A stretch of 64,000 nt of DNA from Streptomyces sp. ML-6 (GCF_030116705.1 NZ_JAOTIK010000001.1:4802501-4866500), one strand, 5' to 3'. Counted from the stretch's first letter, positions 43,944 through 53,455 are shown. Translations and numbers: made by a program. Notes: a model not told the origin generated them from the letters alone.

Positions 43944-45564
43944 CCTCCGCCCGATCGCCGCGCCGTTCGTCGCTCTCGGCCCGTCCGGTGTGGCGGTGCG
44001 TACCCGGCTGGGGGACCTCACGCCCGCGGATGAGAAGGTTCTGCGCCTGGTGGGGGCGCACCTGGGCTCGCTCGCCTCGAAGGACCTCAAAGCGCGTTGC
44101 ACCGACGGCTTGGAGCACTCCGCCGAGTCATGGGCGGTCCGTAAGCGGGACCTGACGGCCCAGTCGTCGTCCAGGTGGGCCGGGGCGATCACGAAGGCCA
44201 CGCATGACCAGTGGGCGCTCGCCCGGCGCGGCCAGGCCGCGCACGTGCAGGGCCTCGAAGCCGGTATCGCGACGATCCGGCACCGGCTGTCGCTGCCGGT
44301 CGGCCGGAAGGGCACCAAGCAGACTCCGGGCGGCTACCGCTCCACGCACGAGTGGTTTAACAAAGCGCGCCGCCTGCACGTGCTGGAGGACCGGCTCGAG
44401 AAGGTTCGGGCCGACCGGGAAGCGGGTCGGGTGCACGTCGTGCGTGGCGGTAACCGTCTGCTGGGCACCCGTCACAACCTCGACAGGGCGCAGCTCACCG
44501 CGTCCCAGTGGCGTGAGCGGTGGGAAGCGGGGCGCTGGTTCCTCAAGGCGGACGGCGAGTCGGGGAAAAGGTTCGGCAACGAGACGATCCGCATCACGCC
44601 CGAGGGCGAAGTGTCGATCAAGCTCCCGGCCCCGCTCGCCGACCTGGCGAACGCCCGGCACGGCCGGTACGTACTCGCTGCCAAGCTGCGGTTCCCTTAC
44701 CGGGAGCAGGAGTGGGCCGACCGCGTGGAGGCCAACCGGGCCGTGGCCTACCGCATCCACTACGACACCGGGCGCGGCCGCTGGTACGTGGACGCCTCCT
44801 GGCAGATCCCACCCACCGCGACCATCCCACTCCAAGCCGCCCTCGCGGGCGGCGTGATCGGCGTGGACACCAACGCCGACCACCTCGCCGCATGGCGCCT
44901 GGACACCCACGGCAACCCGATCGGCCGGCCGCGCCGGTTCTTCTACGACCTGTCTCAAGGCGCCCAGCACCGCGACGCCCAGGTACGGCACGCCCTCACA
45001 CGGCTGCTGAACTGGGCCAAAGCCTGCGGCGTCAAGGCCATCGCGGTCGAAGACCTCGACTTCCAGACCGGGAAGACCAGAGAGAAGCACGGGCGCAAGC
45101 GCCGATTCCGGCAACTCATCTCCGGCATGCCGACGGGCAAGCTCCGCGCCCGGCTGACCTCCATGGCCGACGCCACAGGCATCGCGATCATCGCCGTGGA
45201 CCCGGCCTACACCAGCAAGTGGGGCGCCCAGCACTGGCAAAAGCCGATGGCCGGCCCCACCCGTAAGACCACCCGGCACGATGCAGCGAGCATCGCGATC
45301 GGACGACGCGCCCAGGGACACCCGATCCGGCGACGGACGACACCGCCCCGTGCACACCAGAGCGATGTGCACGGGCATCGGACCATCCAGGCCGACCGGT
45401 GTGCCCCTGGGCGTGAGGGACCCCGCCCCCGCATCCCCGGACCACGGACACGATCCGTGCCGCCGGACGCGGCGAGTACGCGGGCAACCAGGACATCCAA
45501 AACCGTTCGGGGTGTCCGCAGTGACCAGGTATGGGTCCAAGACTCACTCCTGCTCACTGATTAG
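43936..45564 (+). CDS. tnpB: TnpB-family RNA-guided nuclease-like protein (IS607-associated)
   Basis: 542 residues from ATG 43936. The RuvC-like catalytic residues are all present: Asp in GVIGVDTNADHLA, Glu in AIAVEDLDFQTG, and Asp in TRKTTRHDAASIAIGRR. The zinc ribbon (CxxC pairs) that normally lies between the last two is missing: after VDPAYTSKWGAQHWQKP there are no cysteines. About 90 residues after the last RuvC motif are Arg/Pro-rich and look like translated non-coding sequence, where TnpB elements normally encode their guide RNA. TnpB proteins cut DNA next to the element's right end to maintain it. I would expect catalytic potential, but the missing zinc ribbon is noteworthy. Confidence 0.85.
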   Translation: MADLRPIAAPFVALGPSGVAVRTRLGDLTPADEKVLRLVGAHLGSLASKDLKARCTDGLEHSAESWAVRKRDLTAQSSSRWAGAITKATHDQWALARRGQAAHVQGLEAGIATIRHRLSLPVGRKGTKQTPGGYRSTHEWFNKARRLHVLEDRLEKVRADREAGRVHVVRGGNRLLGTRHNLDRAQLTASQWRERWEAGRWFLKADGESGKRFGNETIRITPEGEVSIKLPAPLADLANARHGRYVLAAKLRFPYREQEWADRVEANRAVAYRIHYDTGRGRWYVDASWQIPPTATIPLQAALAGGVIGVDTNADHLAAWRLDTHGNPIGRPRRFFYDLSQGAQHRDAQVRHALTRLLNWAKACGVKAIAVEDLDFQTGKTREKHGRKRRFRQLISGMPTGKLRARLTSMADATGIAIIAVDPAYTSKWGAQHWQKPMAGPTRKTTRHDAASIAIGRRAQGHPIRRRTTPPRAHQSDVHGHRTIQADRCAPGREGPRPRIPGPRTRSVPPDAASTRATRTSKTVRGVRSDQVWVQDSLLLTD

Positions 45565-45627
45565 GAACGGTTCGGAGCGTGCCTTGTTCCGTGTTCCGTC
45601 CACCGCGACCCGGCCACCGGCGTGATC

Positions 45628-45643
45628 TGTGACCGTAATCACC
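45628..45643. promoter_or_regulatory. Crp-like binding site upstream of sucCD
   Basis: TGTGACCGTAATCACC matches the TGTGA-N6-TCACA consensus at nine of ten positions and contains the GTG-N8-CAC core reported for streptomycete Crp. It lies 181 bp upstream of the sucC start and only about 65 bp from the right end of the IS element. Not verified experimentally here. Confidence 0.4.
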
Positions 45644-45823
45644 GCTCCGTCGGTATCTGTGATTTAGGGTCCTGCGGGACGCGGGGATAACCTGCGAGAT
45701 GGACATGCCGCGTACCGGGGTCACCGTGTGCGCCCTCCTGGTGACACAGCAGTCACGTTGCCCCTCGCGGCACGCCCACGCAGAAAACGAACCGCGAGAC
45801 CATTGATTAAGGGACGGACGCGC

Positions 45824-47005
45824 GTGGACCTGTTCGAGTACCAGGCGAGGGACCTCTTCGCCAAGCACGGTGTACCGGTGCTGGCCGGTGAAGTCATCGA
45901 CACGCCTGAGGCGGCCCGCGAGGCGACCGAGCGGCTGGGCGGCAAGTCGGTCGTCAAGGCGCAGGTGAAGGTCGGCGGTCGCGGCAAGGCCGGCGGCGTC
46001 AAGCTGGCCGCCACCCCCGACGAGGCGGTCGCCCGCGCGACCGACATCCTCGGCATGGACATCAAGGGCCACACGGTCCACAAGGTGATGATCGCCGAGA
46101 CCGCGCCGGAGATCGTCGAGGAGTACTACGTCTCGTACCTCCTCGACCGCACCAACCGCACCTTCCTGGCCATGGCCTCGGTGCAGGGCGGCATGGACAT
46201 CGAGGAGGTCGCGGAGAAGACCCCCGAGGCCCTTGCGAAGGTCCCGGTCGACTCCAACACCGGCGTCACGATCGAGAAGGCCCGCGAGATCGTCGCCCAG
46301 GCGAAGTTCCCGGCCGAGGTCGCCGAGAAGGTCGCCGAGGTCCTGGTGACGCTGTGGGACACCTTCGTCGCCGAGGACGCGCTCCTCGTCGAGGTCAACC
46401 CGCTCGCGAAGGTCGCCTCCGGCGACATCCTCGCGCTGGACGGCAAGGTCTCCCTCGACGAGAACGCCGACTTCCGTCAGCCCGAGCACGAGGCGCTGGA
46501 GGACAAGGCCGCGGCCAACCCGCTGGAGGCCGCCGCCAAGGCCAAGAACCTCAACTACGTCAAGCTCGACGGCCAGGTCGGCATCATCGGCAACGGCGCC
46601 GGTCTGGTCATGTCGACGCTGGACGTCGTCGCGTACGCCGGTGAGAACCACGGCAACGTGAAGCCCGCCAACTTCCTCGACATCGGTGGCGGCGCGTCCG
46701 CCGAGGTCATGGCGAACGGCCTGGAGATCATCCTCGGCGACCCGGACGTCAAGTCCGTCTTCGTCAACGTCTTCGGCGGCATCACCGCGTGCGACGAGGT
46801 CGCCAACGGCATCGTCCAGGCCCTCGAGCTGCTCAAGTCCAAGGGCGAGGACGTCACCAAGCCGCTGGTCGTGCGCCTCGACGGCAACAACGCGGAGCTG
46901 GGTCGCAAGATCCTCTCCGACGCGAACCACCCGCTCGTTCAGCGCGTGGACACCATGGACGGCGCGGCCGACAAGGCCGCCGAGCTCGCCGCGGCTGCGA
47001 AGTAA
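45824..47005 (+). CDS. sucC: Succinyl-CoA synthetase (ADP-forming) beta subunit
   Basis: 393 residues from GTG 45824 (GGGACGG upstream; [22 protein letters not shown]). Binds nucleotide through the ATP-grasp domain and forms the CoA/succinyl site with SucD in the TCA cycle. Visible: [18 protein letters not shown], the LVEVNPLA motif, [14 protein letters not shown], and [12 protein letters not shown] in the C-terminal CoA-ligase domain. Length is normal for bacterial SucC. sucD follows 21 bp later and shares its transcript. The 260 bp upstream of the start contain a Crp-like site and no gene. Confidence 0.97.
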   Translation: MDLFEYQARDLFAKHGVPVLAGEVIDTPEAAREATERLGGKSVVKAQVKVGGRGKAGGVKLAATPDEAVARATDILGMDIKGHTVHKVMIAETAPEIVEEYYVSYLLDRTNRTFLAMASVQGGMDIEEVAEKTPEALAKVPVDSNTGVTIEKAREIVAQAKFPAEVAEKVAEVLVTLWDTFVAEDALLVEVNPLAKVASGDILALDGKVSLDENADFRQPEHEALEDKAAANPLEAAAKAKNLNYVKLDGQVGIIGNGAGLVMSTLDVVAYAGENHGNVKPANFLDIGGGASAEVMANGLEIILGDPDVKSVFVNVFGGITACDEVANGIVQALELLKSKGEDVTKPLVVRLDGNNAELGRKILSDANHPLVQRVDTMDGAADKAAELAAAAK

Positions 47006-47026
47006 GGGACGAGGGACTCCAACACC

Positions 47027-47911
47027 ATGGCTATCTTCCTCACCAAGGACAGCAAGGTCATCGTCCAGGGGATGACCGGCGCCACCGGCATGAAGCACAC
47101 CAAGCTCATGCTCGGTGACGGCACCAACATCGTCGGCGGCGTGAACCCGCGCAAGGCCGGTACGTCCGTCGACTTCGACGGCACCGAGGTACCCGTCTTC
47201 GGCTCGGTCGCGGAGGCGATGGAGAAGACCGGCGCGAACGTGTCCGTCCTCTTCGTGCCGCCGGCCTTCGCCAAGGCCGCCGTCGTCGAGGCGATCGACG
47301 CCGAGATCCCGCTCGCCGTCGTGATCACCGAGGGCATCGCCGTCCACGACTCGGCCGCCTTCTGGGCGTACGCGACGTCGAAGGGCAACAAGACCCGGAT
47401 CATCGGCCCGAACTGCCCCGGTCTGATCACCCCCGGCCAGTCCAACGCCGGCATCATCCCGGGCGACATCACCAAGCCCGGCCGCATCGGTCTCGTGTCC
47501 AAGTCCGGCACGCTGACCTACCAGATGATGTACGAGCTGCGCGACATCGGCTTCTCCTCCGCCGTCGGCATCGGTGGCGACCCGGTCATCGGCACGACGC
47601 ACATCGACGCCCTCGCGGCGTTCGAGGCCGACCCGGAGACCGACCTGATCGTGATGATCGGTGAGATCGGCGGCGACGCCGAGGAGCGTGCGGCCGACTT
47701 CATCAAGGCCAACGTCACCAAGCCGGTCGTCGGTTACGTCGCGGGCTTCACCGCCCCCGAGGGCAAGACCATGGGCCACGCGGGCGCCATCGTCTCCGGC
47801 TCCTCCGGCACCGCCCAGGCGAAGAAGGAGGCCCTCGAGGCCGCCGGCGTCAAGGTCGGCAAGACGCCGACCGAGACGGCCAAGCTGGCGCGCGAGATCC
47901 TCGGCGCCTGA
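47027..47911 (+). CDS. sucD: Succinyl-CoA synthetase (ADP-forming) alpha subunit
   Basis: 294 residues. Carries the CoA-binding Rossmann domain ([28 protein letters not shown]) and the phosphorylated active-site His251 in [37 protein letters not shown] is the standard ligase signature. Forms the alpha-beta enzyme with SucC, converting succinyl-CoA plus ADP and phosphate to succinate, CoA and ATP. Ends 24 bp before a 25-bp perfect hairpin. Confidence 0.97.
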   Translation: MAIFLTKDSKVIVQGMTGATGMKHTKLMLGDGTNIVGGVNPRKAGTSVDFDGTEVPVFGSVAEAMEKTGANVSVLFVPPAFAKAAVVEAIDAEIPLAVVITEGIAVHDSAAFWAYATSKGNKTRIIGPNCPGLITPGQSNAGIIPGDITKPGRIGLVSKSGTLTYQMMYELRDIGFSSAVGIGGDPVIGTTHIDALAAFEADPETDLIVMIGEIGGDAEERAADFIKANVTKPVVGYVAGFTAPEGKTMGHAGAIVSGSSGTAQAKKEALEAAGVKVGKTPTETAKLAREILGA

Positions 47912-47935
47912 TCGCCCGATCGCATCGCGGCACCG

Positions 47936-47991
47936 CACGGACGGCGCGGGCCCGTACCCCGGTCAAGGGGTACGGGCCCGCGCCGTCCGTG
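47936..47991. terminator. Perfect 25-bp hairpin after sucD
   Basis: Arms 47936-47960 and 47967-47991 are exact reverse complements (beginning CACGGACGGCGCGGG), loop GGTCAA. Placed between sucD and the convergent HTH/sigma-like gene (stop at 48077), it can act in both directions. Confidence 0.85.
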
Positions 47992-48076
47992 TCGGTCCGC
48001 CGTCCGTCTCGGTCCGTCGTTCCTGTCGGTTCTCTCCTGTCCTGTCGGCCCTCCTGTCCTTGTCCGGGCCGGTGGT

Positions 48077-49675
48077 TCAGCCGGCGCCGGGGACCAGCCG
48101 GGCCGGGCCCCGCACGAGTTCGCCGTGCAGCTTCTTCCGCAGCTTCAGGTCCTGCGGCGTCAGCTTCTCCGGACCGCTGCGCGGCGGCACTCCGTCGACC
48201 TGCCGGGCGGGTGACGCCGGGGCCTCGTACCGTGCCGTGGCCGTCGCCAGGGTGAACAGCGTCAGGCCGATGATCAGCACCGTGAAGGAGACGGCCGCCC
48301 TGGTCCACAGCTGGGCCTTGCGCTCGCTGCCCTCGCGGACCACGGCGGGCGGAAGGAGCGAGCCGCAGGGCTGGGCCAGGGCGAGCGCGCCGAGCTGTTC
48401 GTGCAGGAGCGCCGGCCGGTCGGCGAACGCCTCGGCCCCGAACTGCCCGGAACCGGCGTCGGACGCGGCATCGGTGGTGGGGTCCTCCGTCGGCGCGGAG
48501 AGCCGCTCGGCGATCGCGGCACGGGCGTTCATCAGCCGGCTCGCCGCCGCCGGGGTGCTCGCCTCCGTCTCCGCCGCCGTGTCCGGCAGGTCCAGGCCGA
48601 CACCGTCATGGAGCAGCAGGGTGCGCCGGTACGAGGGCGGCAGCGCGAGCAGCGCGTCGAGCAGGGCCCGCGCACCGGGCTCGGCCTGCGGCGGGTCGGG
48701 GCGGCGGTGGGCGCGGCGCAGCCGGTGCCACGGCGACACGGCGTACTCGTACGTCGCGGCCCGTACCCAGCCCACCGGGTCCCGGTCCACCGCGACCTCG
48801 GGCCAGCGGTCCCAGGCCAGGGCGAAGGCCTGCGCCACGGACTCCCGGGCGAGGGCCCGGCGCCCGGTCAGCAGGAAGGCCTGCCGGAAGAGGGCCTCGG
48901 CGCAGTGCCGGTACAGGGCGTCGAACGCCTCGGTGGGGGAGAGCCCGTCGGGCCGGTCCCCGTCGGTTCGGTGTCCGACGGTCCCGTCCCTGTCGGTCCC
49001 GTCCTCCGGGGCCGCTGCGGGCGCGGGGGACGCGACGGGCATCACGGGTGCCGAGGGGGGCGCCGCGGGTGTCCTGGGCGCCGCAGGTGGTGCTGCGGAC
49101 GCGCCTTTGGTGCCTGACGCGCGCTTGGTGAGTGACGCGCGCCCGGTGGTGGACGTGCGTTTGGTGACCGACACGCGTTTGATCGCCGGTGCGCGGCGGG
49201 TGGTGGGCGTGCCGGGCAGATCCGGGGTGGTGCCGGGTTCGGTCGGGGCCATGGCGGTGCTCCCGGTGGCTTCGACGGGGTTCGGCGGACCGGACGACGG
49301 CTGCGCGGACGGTCCCGGTTTCGTGGACACCACCGGTTTGGGCAGCCGCCCGACCGTCGTCGGCGACGTCGGTCGGGCGGCCCGCTTGGCGGCGGCCTTC
49401 GGCCGGGTTTTCGCGGGGGCCGTCTTGGTCCGTGTGTTCGGAGGCGGGGCCTGCGGGCCCGTCCTGCCTCCGCCGATCAGCCTGGCGTATGCCTCGCGCT
49501 TCCGCCCCCGGGGAGAACTGCGTCCCGTCTCCCAGGCCCGGACCGTGGCCCGGGTGACGCCCACGGCCGTCGCCACCTGCTCCTCACTCAGTGACTTCGC
49601 CTCGCGCAGTCTGCGGCGCTCCTTGGGGGAGGGGAGTGGGTGGACAGCGGCCGGATCGGCCGGACTCCGCGTCAT
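48077..49675 (-). CDS. XRE-type HTH / sigma-factor-like / TM fusion protein
   Basis: 532 residues from ATG 49675 (GGGGG upstream). Residues 20-70 are an XRE helix-turn-helix (EAKSLSEEQVATAVGVTRATVRAWETG). A Thr/Ser/Pro/Lys-rich stretch follows (about 75-235). Then a sigma-70-like pair of regions: EALFRQAFLLTGRRALARESVAQAF... (region 2-like) and ALLALPPSYRRTLLLHDGVGLDLPDTAAE... (region 4-like), with the promoter-contact residues poorly conserved. A single TM helix at about 462-482 and a 50-residue tail end the protein. So it combines two DNA/RNAP-contact modules with a membrane anchor. It may be a membrane-tethered transcription factor; activity as a sigma factor is doubtful. Confidence 0.72.
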   Translation of the reverse strand: MTRSPADPAAVHPLPSPKERRRLREAKSLSEEQVATAVGVTRATVRAWETGRSSPRGRKREAYARLIGGGRTGPQAPPPNTRTKTAPAKTRPKAAAKRAARPTSPTTVGRLPKPVVSTKPGPSAQPSSGPPNPVEATGSTAMAPTEPGTTPDLPGTPTTRRAPAIKRVSVTKRTSTTGRASLTKRASGTKGASAAPPAAPRTPAAPPSAPVMPVASPAPAAAPEDGTDRDGTVGHRTDGDRPDGLSPTEAFDALYRHCAEALFRQAFLLTGRRALARESVAQAFALAWDRWPEVAVDRDPVGWVRAATYEYAVSPWHRLRRAHRRPDPPQAEPGARALLDALLALPPSYRRTLLLHDGVGLDLPDTAAETEASTPAAASRLMNARAAIAERLSAPTEDPTTDAASDAGSGQFGAEAFADRPALLHEQLGALALAQPCGSLLPPAVVREGSERKAQLWTRAAVSFTVLIIGLTLFTLATATARYEAPASPARQVDGVPPRSGPEKLTPQDLKLRKKLHGELVRGPARLVPGAG

Positions 49676-49791
49676 GTAGAACCCCCGTTGGAGCGGCACC
49701 GGGTGAAAAAGAACATAAACGTATATTGAGCGACACAACGGCTGTTCGCCTGTTACGCGGAATAAGCGCGTGTCGTTGGGAACATTGCGGT

Positions 49792-51567
49792 GTGACCCGA
49801 ATGACCGAACGCAGTCCGTCGCCGCCGGCGGAGTCCCACCGGTCCACCGCGCCGCTCTTCGCCCTCCTGCGCGGGGCGGTCGCGGCCGGGCTGGGGCTGG
49901 GCTCGTTGACCGTGCTCGTCCTGGTGCTGTGGATCTGCTCCCCGGACCCGGAGAGCAGCTCCGGCGGCGCCCTCCACACGGCGGCCGGACTCTGGCTGCT
50001 CGCCCACGGCGCCGAGCTGATCAGGACCGACACGCTCAGCGGGGTTCCCGCTCCGATCGGCCTCGTTCCGCTGCTGCTCACCGTGGTGCCGGTGCGGCTC
50101 GTGCACCGGGCGGTCCGGGACGCGCTGGCCGACGAGGAGCGCCCGGCGTCCTCGACGAGGGTCACCTTCCTCATGACCGTCGGCGGGTACCTGCTGGTGG
50201 GGGCGGCCGTCGCGGTCTACGCGCGGGGCGGCGGCGAGCTGTCCGTGCGCCCGATGTCACTGCTCCTCCCGTCGGCCGTCGTAGTGATGGGCGCCGCGGC
50301 GGCGGGGGTCCGGACGGTGGCCGGACGCCCGGCCGGACCGCTGCCGTCCTGGGTGCCCGTGCGGCTGCACGAGGCGCTGGCGCCCGGCCGGTTCGGGGAA
50401 CGGGCGAGGACGGCGTGCCGCTCGGCCGCGGCCGGGGCGGCGGTGCTGCTCGGCGGCGGGGCGCTGCTCGTCGCGGTGGCGCTGGTCCGGCACGCGGAGT
50501 CCGTGCAGCAGTCGTTCGGCCGGCTCGCGGGCGACGGGGCGGGGCAGGTCTCGGTCCTGCTGCTCGCGCTGGTGCTGGTGCCGAACGCGGCGGTCTGGGC
50601 CGCGGCGTACGGGCTCGGGCCGGGCTTCGCGCTCGGTACGGCGTCCACGGTCACCCCGATCGCCTTCTCGGGGAGCCCGGCGCTGCCCGCCTTCCCGTTG
50701 CTCGCCGCGGTACCGGCCGAGGGCCCCGGCACGGCCCCGAACTGGGCGGCCGGGGTGGTGCCGGTCGCGGCGGGGGCGACGATCGCCTGGTTCACGGTGC
50801 ACCGGGCCGCGCCCGCGCACGCGGCACGGGAGGAGGCGTGGAGCCTGCGGGAGACCGCGCTGACGGCCGCCCTGGGCGCGGTGGGGTGCGGGATCGGCAT
50901 GGCGGTGCTGGCGGCGGTGTCGGGAGGGCCGCTCGGGACCCGGGCCCTGGCGGAGTTCGGGCCGGTGTGGTGGCTGACGGGGGCGGCGGCCCTGGGGTGG
51001 ACGATGCTCATCGGCGTTCCGGGAGCGCTCCTGCTGAGGACCTGGCGGCTGCGGGAGTACGACGAGAACGAAGGCGAGGACGGGGCCGGAACCGGCGCCG
51101 GGGGCGGGGAACGGCCGGGCCGGAAGCAGGGGGAGCGGCAGGACCGGCAGGAAGGGGACGGCGAGGGGCAGCGGCGGTGGTGGTCGTGGCGCGGCCGTCG
51201 GGGTGATGTCGGGGCGGCCGGGGCCGAACCGCCCGTACCGGATGCCGTGTCCGTGGCCGCCCCGGCCCCCGCCCCGAAACCGAAGACGAAGCCCAAGCCG
51301 AAACCGAAGGCCGATGTCGGTGTCAGTGGTGCCAGCGGTACTGGTGGGGCGGCGGTGGCCGTGCCCGCACCCACCACCGTGCCCGCCCCCTCCGTCCGGG
51401 TGCCGGGCCCGGCCGGCACGCCCTGCCCGGCCGTCGCGCCCCGCCCTGACGAGGGCGAGGGCGAAGACGGGGACGACGGCCTCGAACCGTATGACTTCCT
51501 GCCGACCGACCCCTGGCACGGGCGGACGGCCCGGCCAGGAGAGGCCGGACCGTCCGGGGACCGGTGA
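49792..51567 (+). CDS. DUF6350 / PerM-like multi-pass membrane protein
   Basis: 591 residues from GTG 49792 (VTRMTERSP; ATG 49801 is an alternative). About nine TM helices between residues 20 and 420, for example AVAAGLGLGSLTVLVLVLW, VTFLMTVGGYLLVGAAVAVYA, AAAGAAVLLGGGALLVAVAL. The C-terminal 170 residues are a disordered Lys/Pro/Asp/Gly-rich cytoplasmic tail (KPKTKPKPKPKAD). The position between sucCD and purN/purH matches mycobacterial Rv0955 (PerM), a divisome-associated protein, which supports the family name. Function in this organism is inferred from that synteny only. Confidence 0.78.
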   Translation: MTRMTERSPSPPAESHRSTAPLFALLRGAVAAGLGLGSLTVLVLVLWICSPDPESSSGGALHTAAGLWLLAHGAELIRTDTLSGVPAPIGLVPLLLTVVPVRLVHRAVRDALADEERPASSTRVTFLMTVGGYLLVGAAVAVYARGGGELSVRPMSLLLPSAVVVMGAAAAGVRTVAGRPAGPLPSWVPVRLHEALAPGRFGERARTACRSAAAGAAVLLGGGALLVAVALVRHAESVQQSFGRLAGDGAGQVSVLLLALVLVPNAAVWAAAYGLGPGFALGTASTVTPIAFSGSPALPAFPLLAAVPAEGPGTAPNWAAGVVPVAAGATIAWFTVHRAAPAHAAREEAWSLRETALTAALGAVGCGIGMAVLAAVSGGPLGTRALAEFGPVWWLTGAAALGWTMLIGVPGALLLRTWRLREYDENEGEDGAGTGAGGGERPGRKQGERQDRQEGDGEGQRRWWSWRGRRGDVGAAGAEPPVPDAVSVAAPAPAPKPKTKPKPKPKADVGVSGASGTGGAAVAVPAPTTVPAPSVRVPGPAGTPCPAVAPRPDEGEGEDGDDGLEPYDFLPTDPWHGRTARPGEAGPSGDR

Positions 51568-51605
51568 GCGGGCGGGGCCCCGCCTCGCAGGGGCCCGGTC
51601 GCTTA

Positions 51606-52490
51606 CTAGTTCTTCACGCCGAAGAACGGCTCCAGCGGCTCCGGCAGGTGGTCGTTGCAGGCCAGCTGGCCGGACTTGGTCAGGGCGTCGTTCACGCAGG
51701 TGTAGTAGTCGCGGTAGACCAGCTGCACCGTGAACGTCGTCGCGACGATCGAGAGCGCGATCAGCGCCGTCACCAGACCGCTGATCGCGGCCGTGGTCTG
51801 CTGCCTGCCGCCGCCCTGGACCGCCGGGGCGCCGGGCGCCGGGAGGCGTCCGGAGCCGGAGCCCTGGAGCGGTCCGCCGGCCGGGGCACCCGGAGCCGGG
51901 GCGGAACCGGCCCGGCCGGTGGCCTCCCCCGGCTTCGCCCGGAGCGAGCTGATCGACCAGTACACGGCGAGCGAGCCGAGCAGCAGGGCGATCTCCGGGA
52001 AGTCGAAGATCGCGAAGAAGAAGGCCCACATGCCGCAGAGCAGCGCGTAGCGCGCCCGGCGCTGGGCGGGGTCGGTCGGGTCCCAGCGCAGGCCGCCGGG
52101 GTTGCCCTCGGACCCGCCCTGGCCGTTCGGCCCGCCCTGGCCCCCCGGGCGTCCGCCGAAGCCGCCGTTCTGGCGGCCCGGCTGCCGGCTGCTCCACCGG
52201 CTGCCCCGGCCCGGCCGGTCGCCGGAGGAGCCGCCCTCGGACGACCCCTCGCCATTCCCGCCGTTGCCGGTGTCCGAGGGGAGGCGGCGGGGCTGCCAGG
52301 GCTGGTCGGGCCGGTTCTCGGGCGGTGCGGCGAACGGGTTGTCGTCCGCGGGGCCGGGCGCCCCGGCGGGCCCCGGGGCGCCGGAGGAAGAGGAGGAAGA
52401 GTCCGTGGAGGACTGGCGCTCCCGCATCAGCAGTGAGGTCCGCTCGGGCAGCGGGCGGCGGAAGGCGGTGCTGCGGCGTGGGTCCGGCAT
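51606..52490 (-). CDS. Hypothetical membrane protein with long disordered N-terminus
   Basis: 294 residues from ATG 52490; a start at ATG 52427 (residue 22) is possible. The first 150 residues are Ser/Gly/Pro/Gln/Asn-rich and disordered. Two or three TM helices follow: YALLCGMWAFFFAIFDFPEIALLLGSLAVYW (probably a helical hairpin) and AISGLVTALIALSIVATTFTVQLVY. The extracytoplasmic C-terminus has two Cys (YTCVNDAL, LACNDHL) that could form a disulfide, and ends FFGVKN. I do not recognise the family beyond conserved actinobacterial membrane protein. It lies between the PerM-like gene and purN, convergent and divergent respectively. Confidence 0.68.
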   Translation of the reverse strand: MPDPRRSTAFRRPLPERTSLLMRERQSSTDSSSSSSGAPGPAGAPGPADDNPFAAPPENRPDQPWQPRRLPSDTGNGGNGEGSSEGGSSGDRPGRGSRWSSRQPGRQNGGFGGRPGGQGGPNGQGGSEGNPGGLRWDPTDPAQRRARYALLCGMWAFFFAIFDFPEIALLLGSLAVYWSISSLRAKPGEATGRAGSAPAPGAPAGGPLQGSGSGRLPAPGAPAVQGGGRQQTTAAISGLVTALIALSIVATTFTVQLVYRDYYTCVNDALTKSGQLACNDHLPEPLEPFFGVKN

Positions 52491-52686
52491 GTGGTGAACG
52501 TCTTCCCCATCTCGTCATTTCCGCCCTGTGGACGGTTCGCTGTCCCCTGACGCTACCTCCCGGCCAGGAGCCGTTGAAAGCGGGGAGCGGAGCACGGATG
52601 GCCGATACCCCTCACCCGGACGCGCACCGCGGGGCCGGGGGCCCGCGACCCCCGTCCCGTGGGGGTTCCCCGCGGTGCCGGTATCG

Positions 52687-52714
52687 TTGCTGGCGGTCGA
52701 CTTGTTCGTAGAGT
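52687..52714 (+). promoter_or_regulatory. purN promoter
   Basis: -35 TTGCTG (52687-52692), 16-nt spacer, -10 TAGAGT (52709-52714). Predicted start near 52721, giving a leader of about 78 nt with no structure I can identify as a riboswitch. The 309 bp between the divergent membrane protein and purN hold no other gene. Confidence 0.45.
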
Positions 52715-52798
52715 TCCCCGTATCGAGGGGCTCGGTTCTTTCGTACGACCATACAAATCAGCACCGCTCTGCTTCATCACGCGAGAAAGGGCCCAGCC

Positions 52799-53455
52799 GT
52801 GGCCTCCCCGCCCCCCTCCGCCGCCCCGGCCCGTCTGGTCGTACTGGTCTCCGGTTCGGGCACGAATCTCCAGGCGCTGCTCGACGCCATCGGTGACGAC
52901 CCCGAGGGCTTCGGCGCACAGGTCGTCGCGGTCGGCGCCGACCGCTCCGGCATCGCCGGCCTCGAACGGGCGGAGCGCGCCGGACTGCCGACCTTCGTGT
53001 GCCGGGTCAAGGACCACGCCACCCGCGAGGAGTGGGACGCGGCGCTCGCGGCCGCGACGGCCGAACACCGCCCGGACCTCGTGGTGTCCGCGGGGTTCAT
53101 GAAGATCGTGGGCAAGGAGTTCCTCGCCCGGTTCGGCGGCCGGTTCGTCAACACCCACCCCGCCCTGCTCCCCAGCTTTCCCGGTGCCCACGGGGTGCGT
53201 GACGCCCTCGCGTACGGCGTGAAGGTCACCGGGTGCACCGTCCACTTCGTCGACGACGGCGTCGACACCGGCCCGATCATCGCGCAGGGCGTGGTCGAGG
53301 TGACCGAAGAGGACACGGCGGAGGGCGAAGAGGCCCTCCACGAACGCATCAAACAAGTCGAGCGCAAGCTGCTCGTCGAGGCCGTCGGCCGGCTCGCCCG
53401 CGACGGCTATCGCATTGAGGGACGAAAGGTTCATCTCGGTCATGTCGGTGAATAA
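52799..53455 (+). CDS. purN: Phosphoribosylglycinamide formyltransferase
   Basis: 218 residues, GTG start. Transfers the formyl group of 10-formyl-tetrahydrofolate to GAR, the third step of purine synthesis. The folate-dependent formyltransferase signature is complete: [14 protein letters not shown] (phosphate loop), catalytic Asn118, His120 and Asp156 in [17 protein letters not shown] and DDGVDTGPI. It overlaps purH by 14 nt, so the two steps that use 10-formyl-THF are co-translated. folD, which makes that cofactor, is 2.6 kb downstream. Confidence 0.97.
   Translation: MASPPPSAAPARLVVLVSGSGTNLQALLDAIGDDPEGFGAQVVAVGADRSGIAGLERAERAGLPTFVCRVKDHATREEWDAALAAATAEHRPDLVVSAGFMKIVGKEFLARFGGRFVNTHPALLPSFPGAHGVRDALAYGVKVTGCTVHFVDDGVDTGPIIAQGVVEVTEEDTAEGEEALHERIKQVERKLLVEAVGRLARDGYRIEGRKVHLGHVGE

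Larger units (their letters stand above)
43327..45564. mobile_element. IS607-type insertion sequence (tnpA serine recombinase plus tnpB)
   Basis: About 2.25 kb with tnpA and tnpB in order and overlapping. Both ends carry the same two short motifs in inverted orientation: AGTGAGC at 43327-43333 and GAGTGAGT at 43346-43353 on the left, matched by ACTCACTC (45542-45549) and GCTCACT (45552-45558) on the right. IS607 elements make no target duplication, so exact boundaries cannot be fixed and may lie several bases outside. It sits between the VWA gene and sucC, both intact. Confidence 0.8.

Noticed and set aside
43936..45564. tnpB as a degraded pseudogene because the zinc ribbon is absent
   Set aside because: The frame is uninterrupted and all three RuvC residues are present, so I treat it as an intact variant rather than a decayed copy.
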